Part shown: one piece after another, positions 1 to 8,479 of the stretch
Numbering within the stretch: position 1 is the stretch's first letter
Layout of the letters: the number at the start of each line of letters is the position of its first letter
NCBI RefSeq assembly: GCF_026340565.1
Contig: NZ_JAPEPB010000001.1
Coordinates: 3,324,501 to 3,388,500 of the forward strand
DNA: 64,000 nucleotides
Direction of reading: 5' to 3'
Source of the DNA: Kitasatospora sp. NBC_01287
GTDB lineage: Bacteria > Actinomycetota > Actinomycetes > Streptomycetales > Streptomycetaceae
Position numbers and translations under genes: made by a program
The notes under the pieces: model-generated
The model's input: only the letters and a program-made list of their open reading frames with translations
What the model was told of the DNA's origin: nothing
The model's database searches: none

Positions 1-270
1 GTAGAGCTCGCGCAGCACGTCGCGGTCGGGGATGGGCTCGGCGACGTCGGCGACGATCGCCAGGGCGCGCAGCGCGCGGTTGAGCGCGATCCGCAGGCTG
101 GCGACGTCCTCCACCGGGAGGCGGAGCTTGCCGGCGGCGATCTGGTCGGCGGCCGCGCCCTCGCGCCAGCCGGTCAGGGTGAGGGTGACCTCTCGGTCGT
201 CGTCGCTGGCGAGTTCGACCCGGAAGACCTTGTCGCCCAGCGGGAGTTCGTTGAGATGACGGAATGCCAT
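1..270 (-). CDS. Hypothetical protein, C-terminus beyond window
   Basis: The gene reads leftward off the window edge, so only about the first 90 residues are visible. The ATG at 270 begins MAFRHLNELP, followed by a short acidic strand-rich stretch and then a helical segment around SLRIALNRALRAL. I see no signal peptide, membrane segment or catalytic motif and do not recognise a family. It lies downstream of recG on the same strand, 118 nt after the recG stop. The high GC and codon use match its neighbours, so I believe it is a real gene of unknown function. Confidence 0.6.
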   Translation of the reverse strand, partial: MAFRHLNELPLGDKVFRVELASDDDREVTLTLTGWREGAAADQIAAGKLRLPVEDVASLRIALNRALRALAIVADVAEPIPDRDVLRELY

Positions 271-388
271 GGCATGACCCCCAGTTGTCGTGCCAGGAAC
301 GAAGCTTGACGCTCCGTCCTGAACACCTCCATTGTCGCGCGGGGCACTGACAATCGAGGGGCCGTGCGTATCCGCCCGACAGCCGCCC

Positions 389-2659
389 TCAGCCCTTGTC
401 GAGGTAGGCGGCGCGGTCCTCGTCGAGCAGGCCGGCCAGGGCCGCCCGCAGGTCCTGGTGGTCCGCCAGCTCGGGGTCGACGGCGACCAGGGCGGCGGCC
501 TCGGCGCGGGCCTCGGCGATGACGTCCTCGTCCTCCAGCACCGAGAGCACCTTGAGCGAGGACTTCACGCCGGACTGCGCCTGGCCGAGCACATCGCCCT
601 CGCGGCGCTGCTCCAGGTCGATCCGGGAGAGCGCGAAGCCGTCCAGGGTGGCGGCCACCGCCTCCAGGCGGGCCCGGGCGGCGCTGCCGGCCGGCATCTC
701 GCTGACCAGCAGGCAGAGCCCGGGCGCGCTGCCGCGGCCCACCCGGCCGCGCAGCTGGTGCAGCTGGGAGACGCCGAACCGGTCCGCGTCCATGATCACC
801 ATGGCGGTCGCGTTGGGCACGTTCACCCCGACCTCGATCACCGTGGTGGCGACCAGCACGTCCACCTGACCGGCCGAGAAGCGCCGCATCACGTCGTCCT
901 TCGCCTCGGGCGCGAGCCGCCCGTGCAGGATCTCCACCCGCAGGCCGGCCAGCGGCCCCTGGGCGAGCAGTTCCGCCGTCCCCACCACGCTCAGCGGCGG
1001 GCGGCGCTCCTCGCTGTCCGCGCCGAGGTCCACGGGCTCCTCGGCGGCGGCCTTGCGCTTCTTCTGGCCGCCCTTGTTCTGGCCGCCCTTGCCCTGCCCG
1101 CCCTCGCTCTGCCCGCCCTTGGCCTCTTCGGGCTCGTCGCCGATCCGCGGGCAGACCACGTAGGCCTGGTGCCCCTTGCCGACCTCCTCGCGGATCCGCT
1201 CCCAGGCGCGGGCGAGGAAGTTGGGCTTCTCCAGCGCGGGCACCACATGGCTGGAGATCGGTGAGCGCCCGGCCGGCAGCTGGTCGAGCACCGAGGTCTC
1301 CAGGTCGCCGAAGACCGTCATGGCGACGGTGCGCGGGATCGGGGTGGCGGTCATCACCAGCAGGTGCGGCGGCCGGCCGCCCTTGGCGCGCAGCGCGTCG
1401 CGCTGCTCGACGCCGAACCGGTGCTGCTCGTCGACCACCACCAGGCCGAGGTCCTGGAACTGCACCTTGTCCTCGATCAGCGCGTGGGTGCCGATCGCGA
1501 TCCCGGCGTCCCCGCAGGCCATGTCGAGCAGGTTCTGCCGCCGGCCCGCCGCGCCCATCGAGCCGGTGAGCAGCGCCACCTTGGTGCCGTGCTCCGCGCC
1601 GCCGAGCATGCCGCCCTGCGCCAAGGCGCCCATCATCTCGACGATCGAGCGGTGGTGCTGCTGGGCCAGCACCTCGGTCGGCGCGAGCAGCACGGCCTGC
1701 CCGCCGGTGTCCACCACCGCGAGCATCGCGCGCAGCGCGACGAGCGTCTTGCCGGAGCCGACCTCGCCCTGCAGCAGGCGGTGCATCGGGTGCTCGGTGG
1801 CCAGGTCGGCGAAGATCTCGGCGCCGACCGCCTGCTGGCCGGCGGTCAGGGTGAACGGCAGCTCGGCGTCGAAGGCGTCCAGCAGCCCGCCCGGACGGAC
1901 CGGGCGCGGCACGGCGGGCAGCGCGTGGGCGGCGGCCCGGCGCTGGGCGAGGGCGACCTGCAGGACGAAGGCCTCGTCCCAGCGCAGCCGGTCCCTGGCC
2001 CGCTCCAGCTCGGCCTGGTCGCGCGGCCGGTGGATCAGTTCGAGCGCCTCGGGCAGCGGGAGCAGGCCGCGCTCGGCGCGCAGCGCCTCGGGCAGCGGCT
2101 CGCCGACCGCGCCGAGGTGGGTGGTGAGCGCCATCTCGACCGCCAGCGAGAGCTTCCAGCTGGGCATCTGGCTGCTGGCCGGGTAGACCGGGATCATCCG
2201 GCCGGCGAACTGCCGGGCGGTGTCGTCGGCCCCGGTCGGGTCGCCGGCACTCTCGTCGAGCAACTGGTAGTCGGGGGAAGCCAGTTGGCGGCTGCGGTTG
2301 AAGACGCCGACCTTGCCCGCGAAGAGGCCCTGCAGGCCGGGCTTCAGCTCCTTCTGACGCCAGCCCTGGTTGAAGAAGACCAGCGAGAGCCGCCCGCGCC
2401 CGTCGGTGACCACCACCTCCAGGCGGTCGCCCTTGCGGCCGCGGAAGGGGATCAGCGTGACCTTCTCGATCCGGGCCAGCACGGTGACGTGCTCGTCGGC
2501 CTCCAGCTCGTCCAGGCTGGTCAACTGCCCGCGCTCGGCGTACCGGCGCGGGTAGTGGTGCAGCAGGTCGCCGACCGTGCGCAGCTTGAGGCTGTCGGCG
2601 AGCACCTTCGCGGTGCGGTCGCCGACCAGCTTGGTCAGGGGTTCGTCCAGGGCAGCCAT
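389..2659 (-). CDS. recG: ATP-dependent DNA helicase RecG
   Basis: RecG is a monomeric superfamily 2 translocase that remodels stalled replication forks and Holliday junctions. The 756-residue protein has the expected N-terminal wedge/OB region (about residues 60-160). The helicase core follows, with Walker A GEVGSGKT near residue 300, the Walker B box VVVDEQHRFG in place of DEAH, a TATPIPRT motif, and the C-terminal motifs ATTVIEVGVNVPNA and QLRGRVGRG. An unusual low-complexity insert rich in KGGQ, Lys and Glu (about residues 508-550) sits between the two RecA lobes. The start ATG at 2659 lies 38 nt after the upstream DAK2 gene stop, so the two are probably cotranscribed. Confidence 0.96.
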   Translation of the reverse strand: MAALDEPLTKLVGDRTAKVLADSLKLRTVGDLLHHYPRRYAERGQLTSLDELEADEHVTVLARIEKVTLIPFRGRKGDRLEVVVTDGRGRLSLVFFNQGWRQKELKPGLQGLFAGKVGVFNRSRQLASPDYQLLDESAGDPTGADDTARQFAGRMIPVYPASSQMPSWKLSLAVEMALTTHLGAVGEPLPEALRAERGLLPLPEALELIHRPRDQAELERARDRLRWDEAFVLQVALAQRRAAAHALPAVPRPVRPGGLLDAFDAELPFTLTAGQQAVGAEIFADLATEHPMHRLLQGEVGSGKTLVALRAMLAVVDTGGQAVLLAPTEVLAQQHHRSIVEMMGALAQGGMLGGAEHGTKVALLTGSMGAAGRRQNLLDMACGDAGIAIGTHALIEDKVQFQDLGLVVVDEQHRFGVEQRDALRAKGGRPPHLLVMTATPIPRTVAMTVFGDLETSVLDQLPAGRSPISSHVVPALEKPNFLARAWERIREEVGKGHQAYVVCPRIGDEPEEAKGGQSEGGQGKGGQNKGGQKKRKAAAEEPVDLGADSEERRPPLSVVGTAELLAQGPLAGLRVEILHGRLAPEAKDDVMRRFSAGQVDVLVATTVIEVGVNVPNATAMVIMDADRFGVSQLHQLRGRVGRGSAPGLCLLVSEMPAGSAARARLEAVAATLDGFALSRIDLEQRREGDVLGQAQSGVKSSLKVLSVLEDEDVIAEARAEAAALVAVDPELADHQDLRAALAGLLDEDRAAYLDKG

Positions 2660-2697
2660 CAGACCCTATGGAACACCACGGCGCGGACAGCCGGGCG

Positions 2698-4392
2698 CTA
2701 CTCGACCCCGATGAGCAGCGGCGCGCTCTCCTGGCCGCCCGCGAAGACCATGGTGTCCACCTCGGGGCGCTGCCGCCGGGCGTGCGCCACCAGGTGCTCG
2801 GCCAGATCCTCGGGCGCGCCGTCGCCGAGCACCAGGGTGACCAGCTCGCCGCCGGCCGCCAGCATCCGGGAGAGCACCTCGGCGCCGGTCTCGGCGATGC
2901 CCGGACCGATCACCGCCACGTCCCCGTCGATCAGGCCGAGCACGTCGCCGGCCTGGCAGACCCCGGCCATGGTCCAGGACTCCCCCTCGGCGACCGCCAG
3001 TTCGGCGTACCGGGTGGCGCCGGCGGCGGAGGTCATGGCGACCACGTCCTCGTCGAAGCGGCGGCCCGCCTCGTGCACCGCGAGCGCGGCCAGGCCCTGC
3101 ACCGGGGAGCGGGTGGGCAGCACCGCGATCCGCACCCCCTCGTCGCGCAGTTGCTCGGCCGCGGCCCCCGCGCCGGCCCGCAGCTCGGGGTCGTTGAGCA
3201 GCACGATCACCTCGCGGGCGCCGCACCGGCGGACCGCGGCGGCGAGTTCGGCGCTGGACGGCGGCGCGTCCGGGTCGGCGGCCAGCACGGCGGCGCCGGC
3301 CGTGCGGCACAGCTCGGCCAGGCCCGCTCCGGTCACCACGCTGAGCACCGCGCGCTCGGTGGGCCCGCTCCCCGCGCCGGGCCCGGCCCCGGCGCGGGTG
3401 GCGGCCTCGGCGAAGTGGGTGATCCGGATCCGGTGCGGGCGACCGGCCGCCAGGCCCGCCTCGACGGCCGCGCCCGCGTCGTCGACGTGCACGTGCACGT
3501 TCCACAGGCCGTCGCCGCCGCCGACCACCAGCGAGTCGCCGAGGGCGGCCAGGTCGGCGCGCAACCGGGGCAGCGCCGCGTCCGGGGCGTCCAGCAGGTA
3601 GATCACCTCGAAGGCGGGGTGGCCGGGCAGCCGCTCCGCCTCGTCCGCGCAGGTGTGCCCGCCGTGCCCGCCGTGCCCCGGGGCTCCGGTCGGCAGGTCC
3701 TCGCCGCGCGCGACCGGACCCATCGGCTGCCGGCCCGCCACCGCGTCGGCCAGCGCGCCTAGCACGGCCACCAGGCCTCGCCCGCCGGCGTCCACCACCC
3801 CGGCCTGGGCGAGCACCGCGAGCTGGCCCGGGGTGCGCAGCAGGGCGACGCGGGCGGCCTGGTAGGCGGTGGCGGCCACCTCGGTCAGCGGACCGGCGGA
3901 CCGGTCGGCGGCCTCGGCGGCGCTCCTGGCCACCGTCAGCAGGGTGCCCTCGACCGGGTCGGCCACCGCCTGGTAGGCGGCGGCGGCACCGCGGGCCAGC
4001 GCCTGGCGCAGCGGCTGCGGGCCGCCGCCCTGCGCGGCCAGCACCTCGGCCATCCCGCGCAGCAACTGGGCCAGGATCACCCCCGAGTTGCCGCGGGCAC
4101 CAAGGAGCGCGCCCTTGGCCATCGCCTTGACGGCGGTGGCCAGCGCGGGGGGCGCCTCCGGCGCCGCGGCCTGCCCGGCGGCCCGCGGCGCGGCCTGGAG
4201 CGCGGTCTGCTCGAAGCACTGCTCGACGGCGGCGGTGGCGGACTCCACGGTGAGGAAGAGGTTGGTCCCGGTGTCCCCGTCCGGCACCGGGTACACGTTG
4301 AGCGCGTCGATCTCCTCGCGGGCCTGGCCGAGGGCGGACAACGCGAGGCGGCACCAGGTGCGGACGGCGGGGGCGTCGAGCGTCTCCAGCAC
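2698..4392 (-). CDS. DAK2 domain protein (YloV/FakA-like kinase)
   Basis: This 564-residue protein has an N-terminal DAK2/DhaL-type nucleotide-binding domain. The Mg-ATP motif NVYPVPDGDTGTN is near residue 35, and GARGNSGVILAQLLRG follows near residue 95. The C-terminal half resembles the DegV-interacting region of YloV/FakA proteins. In Firmicutes FakA phosphorylates fatty acids bound to FakB. Whether this actinobacterial protein does the same is inference, because no FakB/DegV gene lies nearby. I chose the GTG at 4392 because GGAGGA lies 6 nt upstream. A longer reading to 4620 has no such site and starts with non-conserved sequence. It is divergent from rpmB and upstream of recG. Confidence 0.85.
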   Translation of the reverse strand: MLETLDAPAVRTWCRLALSALGQAREEIDALNVYPVPDGDTGTNLFLTVESATAAVEQCFEQTALQAAPRAAGQAAAPEAPPALATAVKAMAKGALLGARGNSGVILAQLLRGMAEVLAAQGGGPQPLRQALARGAAAAYQAVADPVEGTLLTVARSAAEAADRSAGPLTEVAATAYQAARVALLRTPGQLAVLAQAGVVDAGGRGLVAVLGALADAVAGRQPMGPVARGEDLPTGAPGHGGHGGHTCADEAERLPGHPAFEVIYLLDAPDAALPRLRADLAALGDSLVVGGGDGLWNVHVHVDDAGAAVEAGLAAGRPHRIRITHFAEAATRAGAGPGAGSGPTERAVLSVVTGAGLAELCRTAGAAVLAADPDAPPSSAELAAAVRRCGAREVIVLLNDPELRAGAGAAAEQLRDEGVRIAVLPTRSPVQGLAALAVHEAGRRFDEDVVAMTSAAGATRYAELAVAEGESWTMAGVCQAGDVLGLIDGDVAVIGPGIAETGAEVLSRMLAAGGELVTLVLGDGAPEDLAEHLVAHARRQRPEVDTMVFAGGQESAPLLIGVE

Positions 4393-4688
4393 CGGGTCTC
4401 CTCCAGGTGAACACGACGGCAACGGGATGTTGCTGCGGGGTGGGGCTGCCAGCAGGTTATCGGGGCGTCCGGGGGCGGGTCCCGACCGAGCGGCCGAGCG
4501 GCCGACGAGGAGGGGTCGAGGGATCGAACATGGTAGTTTCGTGGAGCGGGAGCAGTCGATGTATGCTGCTCCGGTTGCCTGGAACAATCCGGGCTTCCCC
4601 CTTGAACCGAATCGGACCACGTGAGTGGCCAGGATGGTTCAGCCGGGGTTTTCGAACGTAAATGATCTGAAGTCTTGGAGTGACTCCT
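4393..4688. promoter_or_regulatory. Divergent promoter region, DAK2 gene / rpmB
   Basis: This 296-nt gap separates two genes that start away from each other and must hold both promoters. It contains an inverted repeat GGAGCAG (4549-4555) / CTGCTCC (4566-4572) and a more AT-rich stretch at about 4650-4676 before the rpmB ribosome site. I could not fix a -35/-10 pair for either gene with confidence. Confidence 0.4.
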
Positions 4689-4874
4689 GTGGCTGCCAAC
4701 TGCGACGTCTGCGGCAAGGGGCCGGGCTTCGGCAACAACATCTCCCACTCGCACCGCCGTACCCGCCGTCGTTGGAACCCCAACATTCAGACGGTGCGCG
4801 CTGTGATCGGGCGGACGCCGAAGCGGCTCAACGTGTGCACCTCGTGCATCAAGGCCGGTAAGGTCTCGCGCTGA
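4689..4874 (+). CDS. rpmB: 50S ribosomal protein L28 (zinc-binding form)
   Basis: L28 is a small structural protein of the large ribosomal subunit. The 61-residue product begins [17 protein letters not shown] and contains the family signature SHSHRRT and a basic RRRWNPN segment. Two CxxC pairs (CDVC at the N-terminus and CTSC near residue 51) mark it as the zinc-ribbon (C+) form. Actinobacteria often keep a second, cysteine-free, Zur-regulated copy elsewhere. I chose the GTG at 4689 because GGAG lies 8 nt upstream, whereas the in-frame GTG at 4680 lacks a site. It is a single-gene unit closed by a strong terminator. Confidence 0.95.
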   Translation: MAANCDVCGKGPGFGNNISHSHRRTRRRWNPNIQTVRAVIGRTPKRLNVCTSCIKAGKVSR

Positions 4875-4901
4875 CGCGCAGACCGGTACGCCGGTCCTCC
4901 G

Positions 4902-4943
4902 GAATGCCGATCCATCCTCGGATGGATCGGCATTCTGCTTTTC
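4902..4943 (+). terminator. Rho-independent terminator after rpmB
   Basis: A 14-bp perfect stem (GAATGCCGATCCAT and its complement) with a 6-nt loop is followed by TGCTTTT. It lies 27 nt after the rpmB stop and before the convergent thiD gene. Confidence 0.9.
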
Positions 4944-4996
4944 CCTGCCGCCCGGGCCGCCCGGCCCGGTGAGCCGGGCGGGCGGCGCGGGAGCGC

Positions 4997-5815
4997 TCAG
5001 CCGCGCAGCCGCCAGGCGTGGTCGACCGGACCGATGCCCGCGCCCAGCGCGAAGCCGGCCCGGATCGCGCCGGTGACGTACTCCTTCGCCGCGGCCACCG
5101 CCGCCGGCACCTCCTGGCCCTTGGCCAGCTCCGAGGCGATCGCGCTGGCCAGCGTGCAGCCGGTGCCGTGGGTGTGCCGGTTGTCGTGGCGCGGGGCGCG
5201 GAACCAGTGCTCCTCACCGTCCGCCCCGGCCAGCAGGTCGGCGGCCTCGCCCGGCAGGTGTCCGCCCTTGACCAGCACCCAGCGCGGGCCGAGCGCGAGC
5301 AGCGCGTCGGCGGCCGGGCGCATCTCACCCTCCTCCAGCACGGTGATCCCGGTGAGCTGGGCCACCTCGTGCAGGTTCGGGGTGGCCAGCGTGGCCAGCG
5401 GCAGCAGCCGGTCCCGGAGGGTGGCGACCGCCTCGGCGGCGAGCAGCGCGTCGCCGTGCTTGGAGACCCCGACCGGGTCCACCACGATCGGCGCCCCGAC
5501 ATCGGCGAGCAGCTCGGCGACGGTCTCCACGAGCTCGATCGAGGCCAGCATGCCGGTCTTCACGGCCTGCACCCCGATGTCGTCCACCACACTGCGCAGC
5601 TGGGCCCGGACGGCGGCGGCAGGCAGCTCCCAGTAGCCCTGGACGCCGAGCGAGTTCTGCGCGGTGACGGCGGTGATCACGCTCATCCCGTGCACGCCGA
5701 GGGCGAGCATGGTCTTCAGGTCGGCCTGGATGCCGGCCCCGCCGCCGGAGTCGGAGCCGGCGATGGTCAGGACCCGCGGGGGGGCTTGCGCTGCACGGGG
5801 TGCTTCAACGGACAT
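4997..5815 (-). CDS. thiD: Hydroxymethylpyrimidine / phosphomethylpyrimidine kinase
   Basis: ThiD phosphorylates 4-amino-5-hydroxymethyl-2-methylpyrimidine twice to give the pyrophosphate used in thiamine synthesis. The 272-residue protein has the ribokinase-like motifs of the family: [16 protein letters not shown] near the N-terminus, the pyrimidine-binding TAVTAQNS, and the C-terminal anion-hole motif [10 protein letters not shown] with the catalytic Asp neighbourhood. The length is normal for ThiD without a fused domain. It lies downstream of pfkA and thiL on the same strand. With thiL it forms a thiamine pair split by pfkA. The ATG at 5815 is followed by a short, poorly conserved leader of about 12 residues. 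Confidence 0.94.
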   Translation of the reverse strand: MSVEAPRAAQAPPRVLTIAGSDSGGGAGIQADLKTMLALGVHGMSVITAVTAQNSLGVQGYWELPAAAVRAQLRSVVDDIGVQAVKTGMLASIELVETVAELLADVGAPIVVDPVGVSKHGDALLAAEAVATLRDRLLPLATLATPNLHEVAQLTGITVLEEGEMRPAADALLALGPRWVLVKGGHLPGEAADLLAGADGEEHWFRAPRHDNRHTHGTGCTLASAIASELAKGQEVPAAVAAAKEYVTGAIRAGFALGAGIGPVDHAWRLRG

Positions 5816-5895
5816 GGGCCCAACCTACCGGGCGAGCCCGAAGCGGCGGCGGACGGTGGGCGACGGCGGACGGTGGGCGAGGACGGTGGGCGACG

Positions 5896-6921
5896 TCAGA
5901 GCACGGCCTCCGACTCCACCCAGCGGTCCTGCGGCACGGTCTTCAGCCGGGTGACCGCCTCGGCCACCGGGACCAGCTCGATCTCGGTGCCGCGCAGCGC
6001 GGTGAAGTGCCCGAAGGCGCCCTGGTGGACGGCCTCCACGGCGTGCCACCCGAACCGGGTGGCGAGCACCCGGTCCCGCGCGGTGGGGGTGCCGCCGCGC
6101 TGGGTGTGGCCCAGGATCACCGGGCGGGACTCCTTGCCGAGCAGGTCCTCCAGCTCGTGGGCGAGCCGGGTGCCGATGCCGCCGAAGGTCTGGTGGCCGA
6201 ACTGGTCCACGCCGCCGTGGTCGAAGCGCAGCGTGCCGGGCATCGGCTGGGCGCCCTCGGCCACCGCGATGATGGCGAACTTCTTGCCGCGGGCGAAGCG
6301 CTCCTCGATCATCCGGGCCACCGCCTCGGTGTCGAAGGGCTTCTCCGGGATCAGGATCCCGTGCGCCCCGGCGGCCATGCCCGCGGTGAGGGTGATCCAG
6401 CCGGTGTGCCGGCCCATCAACTCCACCACCATGACCCGCTGGTGCGACTCGGCGGTGGTCTTCAGCCGGTCGATCGCCTCGGTGGCCACGTGCACGGCGG
6501 TGTCGAAGCCGAAGGTGACGTCGGTGGCGTCGATGTCGTTGTCGATCGTCTTGGGCACCCCGACGACCGGCAGCCCGGCGTCGCTGAACATCTTGGCGGC
6601 GGTCAGCGTGCCCTCGCCGCCGATCGCGATCAGCGCGTCGATGCCGAGGTCGCCGGCCAGTCGGCGAGCGTTGGCGACGGCCCACTCGATCTTGTCCCGG
6701 TGCACCCGGGCCGAGCCGAGCACGGTGCCGCCCAGGGTGAGCAGGCCGGTCACGTCGTCATGGCTGATCAGCCGGGCGCGGCCCTCGATCAGGCCGAGGA
6801 AGCCGTCCTCGATGCCGAGGATCTCGTCGCCGTGCACGTCCAGCCCCCGGTGCACCACCGAGCGGATCACCGCGTTGAGCCCGGGACAGTCGCCGCCACT
6901 GGTGAGCACACCGATACGCAT
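5896..6921 (-). CDS. pfkA: 6-phosphofructokinase
   Basis: This enzyme phosphorylates fructose 6-phosphate to fructose 1,6-bisphosphate in glycolysis. The 341-residue protein begins [17 protein letters not shown] and has GGEGT (phosphoryl-donor loop, residues about 100-104), PKTIDND (substrate and Mg site), MGRHTGW, and LGHTQRGG. Gly in GGEGT points to ATP as donor. Lys in PKTIDND is typical of the PPi-related actinobacterial group that nonetheless uses ATP. I moved the start to the ATG at 6921, where family homology begins. There is no Shine-Dalgarno sequence, but TAGGCT lies 7 nt upstream, so the transcript may be leaderless. It sits between the thiamine genes thiD and thiL. Confidence 0.94.
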   Translation of the reverse strand: MRIGVLTSGGDCPGLNAVIRSVVHRGLDVHGDEILGIEDGFLGLIEGRARLISHDDVTGLLTLGGTVLGSARVHRDKIEWAVANARRLAGDLGIDALIAIGGEGTLTAAKMFSDAGLPVVGVPKTIDNDIDATDVTFGFDTAVHVATEAIDRLKTTAESHQRVMVVELMGRHTGWITLTAGMAAGAHGILIPEKPFDTEAVARMIEERFARGKKFAIIAVAEGAQPMPGTLRFDHGGVDQFGHQTFGGIGTRLAHELEDLLGKESRPVILGHTQRGGTPTARDRVLATRFGWHAVEAVHQGAFGHFTALRGTEIELVPVAEAVTRLKTVPQDRWVESEAVL

Positions 6922-6996
6922 GGGGCGAAGCCTACGCGGTGGCCGACGCCCGGCCCGGCGGCCGACACCTGGACCGACCGGCAAATGGCGGGCGGC

Positions 6997-7965
6997 TCAC
7001 TCCTCGGCGAAGTGGTCCCAGCCGGCCGAGCGGTCCCAGGGCGCGCCGTCCACCGTGACCCGGCCGGTGCGACCGGTCCTGGCCGGTCCCGCGACCTGCC
7101 CGACCACCCGCCAGCGGGCCGGCAACTGGACGCCGGCCGGGAAGGTGGCCACGATCGCGTGGTCCTCGCCGCCGGAGAGCACCCAGACCAGCGGGTCCAC
7201 CCCGACCGCCTGCCCGATGTCGGCCATCTGGGCCGGGACGTCGAAGTCGGCGGCGCGCAGGTCGATGTCGACCGCGCTGGCGGCGGCGACGTGGCCGAGG
7301 TCGGCGACCAGCCCGTCGCTCACGTCGATCATCGCGGTGGCGCCCAGCTCGGCCGCCGCGGGGCCGGCGTGGTAGGGCGGCTCGGGGCGTCGGTGCGCCT
7401 CGACGAAGGCGCGCGGCGAGCGGAAACCGCGGGAGAGCACGGTCAACCCGGCGGCCGACCAGCCCAGCCAGCCGGTCACCGCGACCACGTCACCCACCTG
7501 CGCCCCGGAGCGCTTGACCGGCTCACGGCCCTGCAGGTCGCCGAGCGCGGTGATGGCCAGCGTGATGGTCTCGCCGCGCACCACGTCGCCGCCGACCACG
7601 CCGGCCCCGGCCACCTGGCACTCGTCGCGCAGACCGTCCATCAGTTCGGTGGCCCAGGTGGTCGGCAGGTCCGCCGGCACCACCAGGCCCAGCAGTATCG
7701 CGGTGGGCACCGCACCCATCGCGGCGATGTCGGCGAGGTTCTGGGCGGCGGACTTGCGGCCGACGTCGTAGGCGGTGGACCAGTCGCGGCGGAAGTGCCG
7801 GCCCTCGATCAGCACGTCGGTGGTGGCCACCACCCGGCTGTCCGGGGCCTTGACCACCGCGGCGTCGTCACCCGGGCCGAGCTCCACCGCGGCAGTGAGC
7901 GGCAACCGGGCGGTGAGCTCCCTGATGAGTCCGAACTCGCCGAGCTCGCCCACGGTCCCCTGCAT
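6997..7965 (-). CDS. thiL: Thiamine-monophosphate kinase
   Basis: ThiL makes thiamine pyrophosphate from thiamine monophosphate with ATP, the last step of the pathway. The 322-residue protein shows the PurM/AIRS-like motifs GPGDDAAV near residue 30, ATTDVLIEGRHF, the metal-binding NLADIAAMGA, VGGDVVRG, and MIDVSDGLVADLGH. The start at 7965 has a GGAGAGGA site 5-10 nt upstream. Longer readings to 8187 extend into non-conserved sequence and across the divergent promoter of the Lrp-like gene. Gene order thiL-pfkA-thiD on one strand suggests a shared transcript, with a 75-nt gap to pfkA. Confidence 0.95.
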   Translation of the reverse strand: MQGTVGELGEFGLIRELTARLPLTAAVELGPGDDAAVVKAPDSRVVATTDVLIEGRHFRRDWSTAYDVGRKSAAQNLADIAAMGAVPTAILLGLVVPADLPTTWATELMDGLRDECQVAGAGVVGGDVVRGETITLAITALGDLQGREPVKRSGAQVGDVVAVTGWLGWSAAGLTVLSRGFRSPRAFVEAHRRPEPPYHAGPAAAELGATAMIDVSDGLVADLGHVAAASAVDIDLRAADFDVPAQMADIGQAVGVDPLVWVLSGGEDHAIVATFPAGVQLPARWRVVGQVAGPARTGRTGRVTVDGAPWDRSAGWDHFAEE

Positions 7966-8174
7966 CTGCCGTCCTCTCCGAGTCAGCTTCCGGGCACGAG
8001 ACGCGCGCCCCGCGCGAAGCGTAACGCCCACCGGCCCGCCGCAGGTCTCCCCTCCTGGGCCCGGCGCGCGGTAGCGTGGTGATCCAGTCCATCGCGGCGT
8101 GCCCGCTCCCACCGACCCGCGCGGGCCGCGCCGTCGTCGTCGCTCCGCCACCCCCAGCCGCCGGGAGGTCCTCC

Positions 8175-8408
8175 GTGGTACAGGCATACATCCTGATCCA
8201 GACCGAAGTGGGCAAGGCCAGTGCCGTGGCCGAGGCCATCAGCAAGATCGAGGGGGTCATCCAGGCCGAGGACGTCACCGGTCCCTACGACGTGATCGTG
8301 CGGGCCCAGGCCAGCACGGTCGACGACCTCGGGCGCCTGGTGGTCGCCCAGATCCAGCAGGTCGACGGGATCACCCGGACACTGACCTGCCCGGTGGTCC
8401 ACCTGTAG
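8175..8408 (+). CDS. Lrp/AsnC-type ligand-binding (RAM) domain protein
   Basis: The 77-residue protein starts MVQAYILIQTEVGKA and is entirely the alpha/beta RAM domain that forms the effector-binding half of Lrp/AsnC regulators. The motif GPYDVIVRAQA and the ending RTLTCPVVHL are typical. No helix-turn-helix precedes it, so it probably acts by assembling with itself or with full-length Lrp proteins and binding an amino acid. That role is inference from the family. The GTG at 8175 has GGAGG 6 nt upstream, and the upstream in-frame extension from 8076 is not conserved-looking. It is divergent from thiL and closed by a terminator shared with ddlA. Confidence 0.9.
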   Translation: MVQAYILIQTEVGKASAVAEAISKIEGVIQAEDVTGPYDVIVRAQASTVDDLGRLVVAQIQQVDGITRTLTCPVVHL

Positions 8409-8431
8409 ACGCGGGTCCATCCGCGGTCAGC

Positions 8432-8471
8432 CGGCCGGGGCCGCACCGGGCAACCGGTGCGGCCCCGGCCG
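8432..8471. terminator. Bidirectional hairpin terminator
   Basis: A perfect 18-bp GC stem with a GCAA tetraloop lies between the convergent Lrp-like gene and ddlA. It lacks a T-tract, as is common for actinobacterial terminators, and can serve both strands. Confidence 0.75.
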
Positions 8472-8479
8472 CGCGTGCC

